A stretch of 64,000 nucleotides of DNA. It comes from Spartinivicinus poritis (GTDB taxonomy: Bacteria; Pseudomonadota; Gammaproteobacteria; Pseudomonadales; Zooshikellaceae). The stretch covers positions 1 to 64,000 of the forward strand of contig NZ_JAPMOU010000024.1 of the NCBI RefSeq assembly GCF_028858535.1. The letters are read 5' to 3'. Position 1 is the stretch's first letter. Each line of letters starts with the position of its first letter. The translations under genes and the position numbers were made by a program. The notes under the pieces were generated by a model, which was not told the DNA's origin, did no database searches, and was given only the letters and a program-made list of their open reading frames with translations. This document shows, piece after piece, positions 49,104 to 58,284 of this stretch.

Positions 49104-52100
49104 ATGTCAGCATCACTTCAGCTGTCTTCTGCTCAATATGGTATCTGGTTAGGGCAACAACTAAATCTTGAAAGTTCAGTTTATAATACTGCTGAGTTTG
49201 TTGAAATTGTAGGGGCTTTACAAGAGGAGGCTTTCAAGCAGGCTGTTTATCTGGCTTTAGAAGAAGCTCAGGCCCTTCGGGTGAAAATTGTTAAGCAGGC
49301 TGATAACTCACCTGGCCAACAGGTACAGTCTTTGACTGATTGGTCTTTAGCTATTATTGATTTTACTGCACAAAGTGATCCGCAGCAGGTAGCTGAACAA
49401 TGGATGTCTAACAATATAAAAGAGGCAGTTGACGTATCTGTAGGTCCTCTCTACTACTCAGTGTTGCTAAAGTTAGGCTCTAATCAATATTATTGGTATC
49501 AGCGCATACATCATGCAGTGATAGATGGCTATGGATTTTCACTTATTATAAAGCGCGTAGCAGATTTATATACGGCTATAGTTAATCAAGTTAGCCCTGT
49601 ATCAAAGCCATTGGGTTGTCTAGCTGATGTGATAGAAGAAGATCTTGCGTATCGGAATTCTTCAAGGTACGAGAAGGATAAACTATTTTGGCAGCAGGAA
49701 ATGGCCAGTTTATCGAGCGTTGCTACTTTTTCATCAAATACAGCATCCATATCTCAAGATTTTATCCGATGTGAGGCAAGTATTGAGCCGTCATTAGTTA
49801 ATAAAGCTGAAATATTAGCAAAACAACTAAAAGTCTCTTGGCTGGATATTCTGGTTGCTACATTTGCAGTGTTAATTAACCAGTATAGAAATCAATTTGA
49901 CGATATCGTCATAGGCTTGCCTGTCATGAATCGATTGGGTTCATCTGCTATTCGTGTACCTTGCATGCAGATGAATATTATACCTTTACGAATTCAATTT
50001 AATGTAAATGATAGTTTTTCTGATGTGGTAATCAAAGTCAGTGAAAAGATATGTCTTAGCAAAAAACATCCAAAATATCGTTATGAAGATATGAAGCGAG
50101 ACTTGGGCTTATTAGGTGGAGATAAACGTTTATTTGGCCCAGTGATCAATATAATGCCATTTGATACAAACCTGAATTTTGGTGGCTGTAAAGGAGAAAC
50201 AAATAATCTAACAGCTGGACCGGTTGAAGATATTTCGTTTGGGGTTTTGGCACCTGGTCAAGGTCGAAGTATGCACTTTAATATAGATGCGAATCCAGCT
50301 TGCTATAACGAAGAAGCAATACAAGGCTTGTCACAAGACTATTTAGCGTTAATAACACGCTTAATTGAAAGCCCTGAACTCACAGTTTGTAATGAATTAC
50401 ACTCAATCAGGTTGCTTAATGGTGGAGAAAGTCTGGCAGCCAATACAACAGTTATACAGCTGATTACCTACGTAGTAAAACAGTTTGGTGATAAGACAGC
50501 AGTAGTACATGAAAATGTGAGACTGACATACAATGAGTTAAATGATTATGCGTATTTTATAGCAAGTCTAGTTGTCAGCAACACTACCAACGATAATAAA
50601 AATCCATTAATTGCTATTTTGTTGCCAAGAAGTATTGATGCTATCGGTAGTATATTGGGAGTACTGATGGTTGGAGCAGGGTACTTGCCATTGGACCCTG
50701 AATGGCCAGCATTAAGAATTAATGAGGTACTTGAAGATGCTCAGCCTGATCTAGTTATTACTTATTCATGCTATCAGGAAAAACTTACAGGTAATGTGGG
50801 AAAGACTTTATTTCTTAACCAATATATACAAGCACAATCACCAACCAATAATTCCACAGAAGTTGTACAACGATTAGTGTCTAAAATAGAGCAAGGGTCA
50901 ATGGCTTACGTTATCTACACGTCTGGGTCTACTGGTAAACCTAATGGTGTAGCAGTCAGTCATAGGGCATTGGCAAACTTTGTAGCCGCAGCAGTACAAA
51001 GTTATGGTGTTGATAATAAAGATAGCATTTTACAGTTTGCACCACTGCAATTCGATGCCAGTGTTGAAGAAATATTTTTAGCTTTCTGTACTGGTGGTAC
51101 TTTAGTGTTGAGAACAGATGACATGCTTAACTCTATTCCACAACTGTTGTCTGAATGTACTAAGCATAAAATTACAGTGCTTGATTTACCAACGGCCTAT
51201 TGGCATGAGCTAACTCTAGCAATTGCTAAGGATAACTTACCTCCAACTCTGAAAACGGTCATCATTGGTGGAGAAGCCGCATTACCAGAAAGGCTTGCAC
51301 GCTGGCAAAGTCATGTAGGTAACAAAATAAAGCTACTTAATACCTATGGCCCAACTGAGGCGACAGTAGTTGCCACGTTTGCAGATATTTCAAAAATAAA
51401 TCCAGATAATCAAGCGCTTAGTATTGGTAAACCACTACCTGGTGTGCAAGCAGTAATATTAGATAGCCAATTACAACCAACAGTTAATGAAGGCGAGCTT
51501 TATTTGTTAGGTAGTAACTTAGCTAATGGTTATTTAAATAGACCTGAGCTTAATCAACGCAGGTTTATTAATCTTAACAGCTTGCCTGGTTACCCTAAAG
51601 CTTATCGTACGGGTGATAGGGTAAAGTTGAATGAAAATGATGAGTTAGTTTATTTAGGCAGAATTGACGATGAGTTTAAGATCAGTGGTTATCGTGTTAA
51701 CCCTGCTGAAATTGAGAATATTCTTATTAAGCAGTCAAGCATTCAAGATGCAGCTGTTGTTGGTCAAGTACTAACAAATGGAAGTAAACGGCTGATTGCT
51801 TTTGTTGTTCAGCATCCGCCACTCAGTTTAACGTCAGAAGAAATTCGCCAAATATTACTACAGGAAATGCCACCTGCAGTGGTGCCGTCTGCTATTGAGT
51901 TAGTCAGTCAATTACCTAAAACGACTTCAGGAAAAATTGATAGAAAAATGCTACAAAGCTTTTATCATACAGATGAAAGTGTTCAAAATATCACAATAAC
52001 AGCTACACCTTTAGAAAAAACAATACTCAACATCTGGTCAGGTGTATTAGGACAAACGGCACTGAGCCCTCAAGATGACTTCTTTAAAATCGGTGGACAG

Positions 52101-53435
52101 TCATTACAAACAATTCAAGTAGCAAACCGACTAGGGTTGGAACTACAACAAACAGTCGCTGTAGAAGATATTTTTAAGTATCCAGTTGCTGCTGACTTAG
52201 CAGCGATATTATCTAACAATAACTCGAATAATAATACTACAAATAAAGAAGCGATGTTGGAGTTGGGTGATCATATACTTGAAGAAGAATATGTTGCCAA
52301 ACACTTAAATGAATTAGCTATAAATAGTTATCCTAAAAAAATATTGTTAACTGGTGTTACAGGATTTGTAGGGGCACAGCTATTACATAAATTATTAAAG
52401 AATACTTCAGCAGAAATATATTGCCTGGTTCGAGCAAATAACAAGCAACAAGCATGGGCACGTATAAAAACAGCTCTAACCCAGCAGCAATTAGCAGTTA
52501 ATGAAAGTGAGACAAGGGTGATTCCTATTGTTAGTGATCTTAGTAAACCTTTGTTAGGGCTGGAGGAACAAGAGTTTAACTGGTTAGCGAGCCAGTGTGA
52601 TGCAATCTATCATAATGCCGCTGTGGTGAGCATAGTTCGGGACTATTCAAGTTTAAGAGAGGTGAACGTACTGGCCACAAAAGAGTTGTTAAAGCTGGCT
52701 GCTAGTAATCGAGTTGTACCATTTCATCATATTTCCACCCAAGCGGTAGCAGCACCTCAATCAATAATGGATGAACTACCAGAAACGTTTATCAATCATC
52801 ACGCGGGTTTAATCGATGGTTACCAGCAAAGTAAATGGGCTGCGGAGAACTTAGTGCAGCAAGCAGGAGAAAGAGGCTTGCCCGTAAGTGTGTACCGGCT
52901 AGGCCGAGTAACAGGGGCCATGGAAACAGGCTATGTTAATAAACAGGATTTTTTCTGGCGTATTATTCATGCAAGTATACCAATTAAGGCAATACCACAA
53001 ATAAATGTTGAAGAAGTATGGACACCGGTTGATTTTGTTGCAGAAGCTGTTAGCCGTATTTCATTGATGCAAACGAGCGGTTCAAAAGTATTTAATGTTG
53101 CTTTAGATAAAAAAGTACTCTTACCAAAACTGTTTCAGTGGCTGGAACAGTTTGGCTATCAATTAACTTCGTTACCCCTACCGGACTGGAAAACACAAGT
53201 TAAAAAATACTCCAATGATGAAGACTTAGCTATAGTGGCTTTTTTTGATATGAGGTCATCTTCTAGTAGTAATCAATCTACAGAAAAGAGGGTGGCTAAT
53301 AAAGTAGCAAACAAGCAATTTAAAATAGAGATTGAAAAAACAAAGCTTAAACAACCAGCTATTAGTAAAAAGCAGTTTTTCAACTATTTAGAATTTGCGA
53401 TAAAAAATGAGCTGATTTTGAGCCCTAAATTGTAA
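49104..53435 (+). CDS. single-module NRPS (C-A-T-reductase), EntF/MxcG-like
   Basis: About 1443 residues. The start at 49104 follows GGGAG; an earlier frame start at 49032 overlaps the Fur-like box. Domains: condensation (about 1-430; HHAVIDGYG near 135, with YYWYQRIHH as in EntF, hence probably accepting an aryl group); adenylation (about 450-950; AYVIYTSGSTGKP near 606, NTYGPTEATVV); carrier (FFKIGGQSLQTI near 995, Ser); terminal NAD(P)H reductase (ILLTGVTGFVGAQLLHKLL near 1080, then YQQSKWAAE). The pocket read by alignment to GrsA is D-A-E-D-I-G-T-V-V, with acidic 239 and 278, which favours a basic amino acid such as lysine. Such C-A-T-R enzymes (MxcG) release aldehyde or alcohol products. 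The arylating partners are not in the window. Confidence 0.88.
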   Translation: MSASLQLSSAQYGIWLGQQLNLESSVYNTAEFVEIVGALQEEAFKQAVYLALEEAQALRVKIVKQADNSPGQQVQSLTDWSLAIIDFTAQSDPQQVAEQWMSNNIKEAVDVSVGPLYYSVLLKLGSNQYYWYQRIHHAVIDGYGFSLIIKRVADLYTAIVNQVSPVSKPLGCLADVIEEDLAYRNSSRYEKDKLFWQQEMASLSSVATFSSNTASISQDFIRCEASIEPSLVNKAEILAKQLKVSWLDILVATFAVLINQYRNQFDDIVIGLPVMNRLGSSAIRVPCMQMNIIPLRIQFNVNDSFSDVVIKVSEKICLSKKHPKYRYEDMKRDLGLLGGDKRLFGPVINIMPFDTNLNFGGCKGETNNLTAGPVEDISFGVLAPGQGRSMHFNIDANPACYNEEAIQGLSQDYLALITRLIESPELTVCNELHSIRLLNGGESLAANTTVIQLITYVVKQFGDKTAVVHENVRLTYNELNDYAYFIASLVVSNTTNDNKNPLIAILLPRSIDAIGSILGVLMVGAGYLPLDPEWPALRINEVLEDAQPDLVITYSCYQEKLTGNVGKTLFLNQYIQAQSPTNNSTEVVQRLVSKIEQGSMAYVIYTSGSTGKPNGVAVSHRALANFVAAAVQSYGVDNKDSILQFAPLQFDASVEEIFLAFCTGGTLVLRTDDMLNSIPQLLSECTKHKITVLDLPTAYWHELTLAIAKDNLPPTLKTVIIGGEAALPERLARWQSHVGNKIKLLNTYGPTEATVVATFADISKINPDNQALSIGKPLPGVQAVILDSQLQPTVNEGELYLLGSNLANGYLNRPELNQRRFINLNSLPGYPKAYRTGDRVKLNENDELVYLGRIDDEFKISGYRVNPAEIENILIKQSSIQDAAVVGQVLTNGSKRLIAFVVQHPPLSLTSEEIRQILLQEMPPAVVPSAIELVSQLPKTTSGKIDRKMLQSFYHTDESVQNITITATPLEKTILNIWSGVLGQTALSPQDDFFKIGGQSLQTIQVANRLGLELQQTVAVEDIFKYPVAADLAAILSNNNSNNNTTNKEAMLELGDHILEEEYVAKHLNELAINSYPKKILLTGVTGFVGAQLLHKLLKNTSAEIYCLVRANNKQQAWARIKTALTQQQLAVNESETRVIPIVSDLSKPLLGLEEQEFNWLASQCDAIYHNAAVVSIVRDYSSLREVNVLATKELLKLAASNRVVPFHHISTQAVAAPQSIMDELPETFINHHAGLIDGYQQSKWAAENLVQQAGERGLPVSVYRLGRVTGAMETGYVNKQDFFWRIIHASIPIKAIPQINVEEVWTPVDFVAEAVSRISLMQTSGSKVFNVALDKKVLLPKLFQWLEQFGYQLTSLPLPDWKTQVKKYSNDEDLAIVAFFDMRSSSSSNQSTEKRVANKVANKQFKIEIEKTKLKQPAISKKQFFNYLEFAIKNELILSPKL

Positions 53436-53495
53436 AAAATACTAATAAATTTTTGTTGTCAAAGATTTGTGAATAACCTTAAAAGAGGATAAAAG

Positions 53496-54362
53496 TTGAG
53501 TAGTCATACTACAGCTGCTGTTATAAAGAAAACGGCTAAACCAGTGCCGAAACGCACACCACCCAGGCTTTTACAGGTGGTGAAGTCTGAACGTGTATCA
53601 GCACATATGCAGCGAATTACGCTGGCAGGAGAAGCGATTAAGGGGTTTCCGGAAGATAGAAATGGTGCTCATATAAAGGTTTTTTTACCACTTGCTCATC
53701 AAGATAGACCTGTATTACCAACACTAGGCCCTGCTGGAGTCGTTTGGCCCCCGAAGGAAGAAAAGCCGATTACTCGTACCTATAGTGTACGTAAGTATCA
53801 TCCAGATCGAGAGGAACTGGAAATAGACTTTGTTTTACATGGGGCCGACAGCCCTGCTTCAGGTTGGGCTTTAAAAGCTAAGCCAGGTGACTTTTTAGGG
53901 GTAGCAGGGCCTGGTGGGCCTGATCCATTACTTGCACCTGCTGACTGGCATATTATTGCAGGAGATATGACTGCTCTACCTGCAATTGCTGCATTGCTTG
54001 AAGAGCTGCCAGAGAATACAACAGGACATGTATTTATTGAAGTGGAAGATGAAGCAGAGCAACAATCTTTAGTGACTCGCTCTCAGGTTGAGATACATTG
54101 GTTATATCGAGGTAACATGGCTGCTGGTGACAGTACTTTACAACTAGATGCAATTAGGCAAATAGAAAAGCCAGTTAACATTATTACCATGTCAGCTTGG
54201 GTCGCTGGTGAAAACAGCGCGGTAGTCAATATTCGTAATTATTTAAAAAGTAAATATGGTCTGACTAAAAAGCAGCTATATGCGGTACCTTATTGGCGTT
54301 ATGGCCTTGATGAAGAAGGCTATCATGAAGAACGCCATAGAGTAATGGATGAGAAGTATTAA
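53496..54362 (+). CDS. siderophore-interacting protein (ferric-siderophore reductase)
   Basis: The 288-residue SIP/ViuB-like flavoprotein reduces Fe(III)-siderophore to free iron in the cytoplasm. Features: RLLQVVKSERVSAHMQRITL, PITRTYSVRKYHP (FAD RxYSxR), VLHGADSPASGWALKAKPGD, GPGGP, and the C-terminal NAD-like domain ending PYWRYGLDEEGYHEERH. Start is TTG at 53496 behind AGAGGA. Only 60 bases separate it from the peptide synthetase, so they form one iron-regulated unit. Confidence 0.92.
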   Translation: MSSHTTAAVIKKTAKPVPKRTPPRLLQVVKSERVSAHMQRITLAGEAIKGFPEDRNGAHIKVFLPLAHQDRPVLPTLGPAGVVWPPKEEKPITRTYSVRKYHPDREELEIDFVLHGADSPASGWALKAKPGDFLGVAGPGGPDPLLAPADWHIIAGDMTALPAIAALLEELPENTTGHVFIEVEDEAEQQSLVTRSQVEIHWLYRGNMAAGDSTLQLDAIRQIEKPVNIITMSAWVAGENSAVVNIRNYLKSKYGLTKKQLYAVPYWRYGLDEEGYHEERHRVMDEKY

Positions 54363-54948
54363 ATAACTATCTAGCATCAAGGCTCAGAAAAGCTGAGCCT
54401 AATGAAAATTCCAAGTCAACTAGCCATAAACTAACTATTCATAACTATATTTTTTACTATACCCATTACTTTACCCCTCTCATAAATTATCTTAGTGAGT
54501 TCGTTTATGAGAGGGGGTTTCACACTTCCCCATTATAGGTTGCTTAATGATCATGATAAGTGAAGCAATCTATAATTGTTCGACAATTAATTGAAAGACA
54601 ATTGTTGTTCTGTATGGCTCATTTCTAATCATGAGGATATATGGAATGGATACTAAATAAGCAGTGGTAGTTTGTTATTCATCCAGCTAGTAATATAATA
54701 CTGAATCAAGTAATCATTGATACTACATAATACTTGAAAAACGAGAGATTTACTTTTCTACTTCCCCAGGCTGGCAATTTAGTGATAAATAAGTAAAGAT
54801 GCTGGATATATCAAAAGATAAAAGCTTCATAAGAAACTAAATATAAATTAATTTGAAATAAATAGCGGCGTAAATTAACTTGTTTTCATTAGTTTTTATT
54901 TTACATCTTTGTTGAAGGAGCACACATTTTAATTAGAGATGACTGCTG
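54363..54948. other. intergenic region with hairpins, no gene
   Basis: About 585 bases. A small stem GGCTCAG/CTGAGCC (54381-54399) lies 19 bases after the SIP stop. A strong stem of CCCCTCTCATAAA with TTTATGAGAGGGG (about 54474-54516) follows and is the better terminator candidate. The rest is A/T-rich. No convincing gene or RNA was seen. Confidence 0.55.
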
Positions 54949-55311
54949 CTACTCAGCAGATCGCAGTAGCTCCTTATGGCGCTCGCCCCAAGCACATAAC
55001 ATATCCATAATTGGTCGCAGCTCGTCAGCAATTGGGGTGCTTGTATATTCAACCCTTGGCGGAACTTCAGCGTAGACCTTACGTACAATCAGATGGTTCG
55101 CCTCCAATTCACGCAACTGCTGCGTCAGCATTTTCTGAGTGATTTTAGGAATACGCTTTCTGAGCTCTCCAAACCTCAGCGTATTGTTCCGCAGGTGATA
55201 CAGAATGATTACCTTCCATTTTCCACCGATGACATCAATAGCGGCTGTTACTGGACAGTCCAGATTTTCAGTGCAGCCACTGGGCTGATCTATCTGCTTG
55301 TTTTTACTCAT
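54949..55311 (-). CDS. HxlR-family transcriptional regulator
   Basis: The 120-residue protein shows the HxlR pattern: CPVTAAIDVIGGKWKVIILYHL (with a Cys that often senses oxidants or electrophiles), LRFGELRKRIPKITQKMLTQQLRELE as recognition helix, and VEYTSTPIADELRPIM. It is divergent from the metallo-beta-lactamase-fold gene across about 200 bases, so it probably represses that gene and itself. Confidence 0.92.
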   Translation of the reverse strand: MSKNKQIDQPSGCTENLDCPVTAAIDVIGGKWKVIILYHLRNNTLRFGELRKRIPKITQKMLTQQLRELEANHLIVRKVYAEVPPRVEYTSTPIADELRPIMDMLCAWGERHKELLRSAE

Positions 55312-55361
55312 GAGTTACTTTTTGGATACCTTATTCCTAAACAGTGCGTACTTGATCTTCG

Positions 55362-55432
55362 TATACCGAATCACTACGGTATATAAAACATACCAACAGC
55401 AACAAAGATACTGTGTAATGGTTTTATACCAT
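55362..55432. promoter_or_regulatory. candidate HxlR operators
   Basis: Two dyads share TATACC: TATACCG-N8-CGGTATA at 55362-55383 and ATGGTTTTATACCAT at 55418-55432. They lie in the divergent promoter region between the HxlR and metallo-hydrolase genes. Confidence 0.5.
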
Positions 55433-55515
55433 AAAGCTGGCGTGATGTCCTTGGAGCGAGGCATTGTCATGAGCATCCCAGCAAGTCCATTGAATGAACA
55501 TAACCGGAGATCGCA

Positions 55516-56529
55516 ATGAAAAAGTTTTCAAGCAGCAAAGTACTACTGGCGGCGGCTATTCTGTCCTTGTCAGCAAATGCATCTGCTGTTGAATTTATCT
55601 ATAAACCCGCTTCCCTGACGGAGGTCGCCACTAACTTGCAAAAGGTTGAAGGGGGGCATCTTGAGCGCTTTAAAAAACCATTTGAAGTGCAACGCTTAAG
55701 CGAAAATATTTACTGGATTTCTGTTGCTAACTACAACGTGACCTTACTTGTGGGTAAAACGGGCGCTTTACTTATTGATGCCCCGATACATACAGGTAAA
55801 AGGATTTTAAAGGCGATTGAGGCGATTACAGATAAGCCACTCCGTGGGATTGTTTACTCCCATGCGCATGCTGATCATGTGGGTGACTCAGGTGTGCTTT
55901 TAAAAGAGCTTAGTGATAACAAAATCGATATATACGCAACAGAGGAAGTCCGAGATGCGTTGATCTCTCATAAGGTGACTTTGCCAGCGCCAGTTACAAA
56001 AATTATTTCGGATAAGCTGGTTTTTGAAGAGCACACTTTTGAGGTGTATCAAAACTTTGATGGTCATACTCCGGATAACACCGGCTTTTTGATTAAAGAT
56101 GGTGGCCGTAAGATATTACACGCGATTGACTTGATTCACCCAGATCAGCTGGAGTTCAGAAGCTTCTCCAACGTTGAAAATGCCATCGCATATAAAAACG
56201 ATATAGATTATCTGCTGTCGCTAGATTGGGATGTGATGGTTACTGGCCACAGCAATCTAGGCTATAAAGAGGACGTTAAATTTGTCCAGGAATACATTCG
56301 GGATGTACAAAGTTATATTCATCAGGGCCATTCAAAAGCAGACTTCTCGGCTCACCTGAAAAGCAACACCCCGTTCGCCTGGTATGCAGGCTATAGTGAT
56401 GAGGTTATCGACTTTGCAACTAGTTTGCTGGCTAAGAAGTATCGCGAAGGGCGAGAGGAAGAGTTTGATATCGTCGCTCGATCTCATGTCGAAGTCCTTT
56501 TCTGGGCAATGCTGGCTCGTGCACTCTAA
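55516..56529 (+). CDS. secreted metallo-beta-lactamase-fold hydrolase
   Basis: The 337-residue protein has a signal peptide (KVLLAAAILSLSANASA) and the MBL metal motif SHAHADHVGDSG (HxHxDH), then FDGHTPDNTGFLI with a further His and VTGHSNLG near the end. Codon and base usage look richer in GC than neighbours, so transfer with its HxlR regulator is possible. CGGAG precedes the ATG. Substrate unknown. Confidence 0.88.
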   Translation: MKKFSSSKVLLAAAILSLSANASAVEFIYKPASLTEVATNLQKVEGGHLERFKKPFEVQRLSENIYWISVANYNVTLLVGKTGALLIDAPIHTGKRILKAIEAITDKPLRGIVYSHAHADHVGDSGVLLKELSDNKIDIYATEEVRDALISHKVTLPAPVTKIISDKLVFEEHTFEVYQNFDGHTPDNTGFLIKDGGRKILHAIDLIHPDQLEFRSFSNVENAIAYKNDIDYLLSLDWDVMVTGHSNLGYKEDVKFVQEYIRDVQSYIHQGHSKADFSAHLKSNTPFAWYAGYSDEVIDFATSLLAKKYREGREEEFDIVARSHVEVLFWAMLARAL

Positions 56530-56653
56530 CTTGTAGCTGAAATTATTAATGAAAGCCATCTCTATCTCCTAAATTGAATCCGTGATTTATAGGAATAAAT
56601 TGCCTGGTGATGGCGGAAAAATAGCATTAGACAAATAGCATTGGAGTAAATGT

Positions 56654-57196
56654 ATGACACATTCGGCAGTCTTAGCGGGCTCCCCTTTTCCTAAAATCAT
56701 AGTAAATCAACAGGATGAAATACCAATTCATCTTGATGCTATTAGTGAGGGTATGGATTGGAAAATGGTGGTAGTTTATCGTGGTAAACATTGCCCATTA
56801 TGTACTAAGTACCTTAATAAACTGGAAAATTACAAGCAACGGCTACAAAGGCTTGGAGTTGAACTCGTTGCTGTTTCAGCTGATGACAAAGCGAAATTAA
56901 CTCAGCACTTAACTGAGTTGAGTGTTAGTTTTCCTATTTTCTACGGGTTGAGTGTCGAGCAAATGCAAGAGTTAGGTTTATACATTTCTAACCCAAGATC
57001 AAAGCAAGAAACCGATCATCCCTTTGCTGAACCAGGTATTTTTGTCATCAATGAAAATGGTCAGGTACATTTGGTTGATATATCTAATGGCCCATTTGCA
57101 CGCCCTGAGTTGGATTTATTGGTCTCTGGAATAGAGTTTATAAAAGATCCTAGTAATAATTACCCAATTCGTGGCACCTATAGGGGACATGTTTAA
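56654..57196 (+). CDS. peroxiredoxin-like (AhpC/TSA) protein
   Basis: The 180-residue protein has a thioredoxin fold with YRGKHCPLCTKYLNKLENY as the active site, a CxxC-like arrangement rather than the common PxxxTxxC, as in a subgroup of redoxins. VSADDKAKLTQHL, GIFVINENGQVHL follow. It probably reduces peroxides or acts as a thiol oxidoreductase. GGAG precedes the start, and a perfect 15-base-pair terminator follows. Confidence 0.85.
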   Translation: MTHSAVLAGSPFPKIIVNQQDEIPIHLDAISEGMDWKMVVVYRGKHCPLCTKYLNKLENYKQRLQRLGVELVAVSADDKAKLTQHLTELSVSFPIFYGLSVEQMQELGLYISNPRSKQETDHPFAEPGIFVINENGQVHLVDISNGPFARPELDLLVSGIEFIKDPSNNYPIRGTYRGHV

Positions 57197-57214
57197 TCGT
57201 TTCGATGGGACACA

Positions 57215-57249
57215 AAAATACTGATCTTGATGGGCAAGATCAGTATTTT
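57215..57249 (+). terminator. terminator of the peroxiredoxin gene
   Basis: AAAATACTGATCTTG pairs perfectly with CAAGATCAGTATTTT, loop ATGGG, about 18 bases after the stop codon. Confidence 0.85.
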
Positions 57250-57452
57250 AAATGTAGTCAAGTAATCACTTCAGCCACCAAACCACTTGACAGTTGAATT
57301 ATATTTTCGAGAAGCTATCAACTCTGCAGCTAAAGATAGCAAGGAGTTTCATAGCCAAGCTGTATATAGTGAATAGTTTGCTAGCTCGGGGTGGGATAGG
57401 GATTATACAACCAAGTAGGGGCTTTCCCATTTATCTGCTGGGAAATGAATTA

Positions 57453-57899
57453 TCACTTTGCTTTTTGCAACCACTTATCGAGGTGATTTGCAAACATTTG
57501 TTTATCGCTCTGACTTAATGGAGCTGGCCCTCCAGTATGAATGCCACTACTTCTCATGGTTTCCATAAAGTCTCGAATATTCAAACGGGATTTTACATTT
57601 GCTTCAGTAAAAAGCTCACCCCTTGGACTTAAAGCAAGAGCACCATTATCAATAACCTCTGATGCAAGCGGTATGTCAGAAGTTATTACTAGATCACCCG
57701 GCTCAACTCTTTTTACAATTTCATTATCAGCTACATCAAAACCACTTGAAACCTGCAAAAATGAAATAAACTTTGAAGGCGGTGTTTGCATATACTGGTT
57801 AGCCACTATGGTGACTAACACCTTCTTCCTCTCTGCTGCTCTATAGAGGATATCTTTTATTGCGACAGGACAAGCATCGCCATCTACCCATATTTTCAT
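57453..57899 (-). CDS. YaiI/YqxD (UPF0178) family protein
   Basis: About 148 residues. [18 protein letters not shown] is the family's N-terminal PIN-like motif, so I start at 57899 rather than the longer frame at 57983. [26 protein letters not shown] and [14 protein letters not shown] are further conserved features. A metal-dependent nuclease-like fold is known from relatives, but the role is unproven. Confidence 0.92.
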   Translation of the reverse strand: MKIWVDGDACPVAIKDILYRAAERKKVLVTIVANQYMQTPPSKFISFLQVSSGFDVADNEIVKRVEPGDLVITSDIPLASEVIDNGALALSPRGELFTEANVKSRLNIRDFMETMRSSGIHTGGPAPLSQSDKQMFANHLDKWLQKAK

Positions 57900-57983
57900 A
57901 TACAACCCATTCCCTCTATTATTTACATTTAAAATTAATGGTTGATAAATACCATCTGACATATCTGCTACTATTGTAGACAT

Positions 57984-58284
57984 AAAGTATTGCTGGTTGT
58001 ACTAGTAAATTCTGGAAGCCCCCTATCATATAGCCTGAGTTTCATTGATAAAGTCGTTCCGAAACTAGGGCTAGTAAAAAGTTATTGTGTCGGAGTTTAT
58101 TTATTATTTTAGGCTAAGCAGTAAAGACGATGTGCCCGTTTTTACTAATAGAAGCCTGCTATGGCTTTAAGAAGAAGTCTTAAAAGATGGTAAACCACAA
58201 TAAAATCTACTATTTGTAATTAAAAAGTGTGAGTGGTACATACAGAAAACATGGATTTATGTTACGTATATACCACTCATACAT
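57984..58284 (-). terminator. intergenic region with terminator-like hairpin of the symporter gene
   Basis: The stem GTGAGTGGTACATAC with GTATATACCACTCATAC spans about 58229-58281, directly after the symporter stop on the minus strand. The rest of the interval has no recognised gene. Confidence 0.55.

Noticed and set aside
54550-54610. Repeated ACAATT motif
   Set aside because: Short A/T-rich dyads expected by chance in such sequence.
55093-55519. Plus-strand frames across the HxlR region
   Set aside because: Antisense to HxlR or in its promoter, with no homology features.
57294-57518. Plus-strand frame at 57294-57518
   Set aside because: No RBS, overlaps the end of the YaiI gene and has no recognisable domain.
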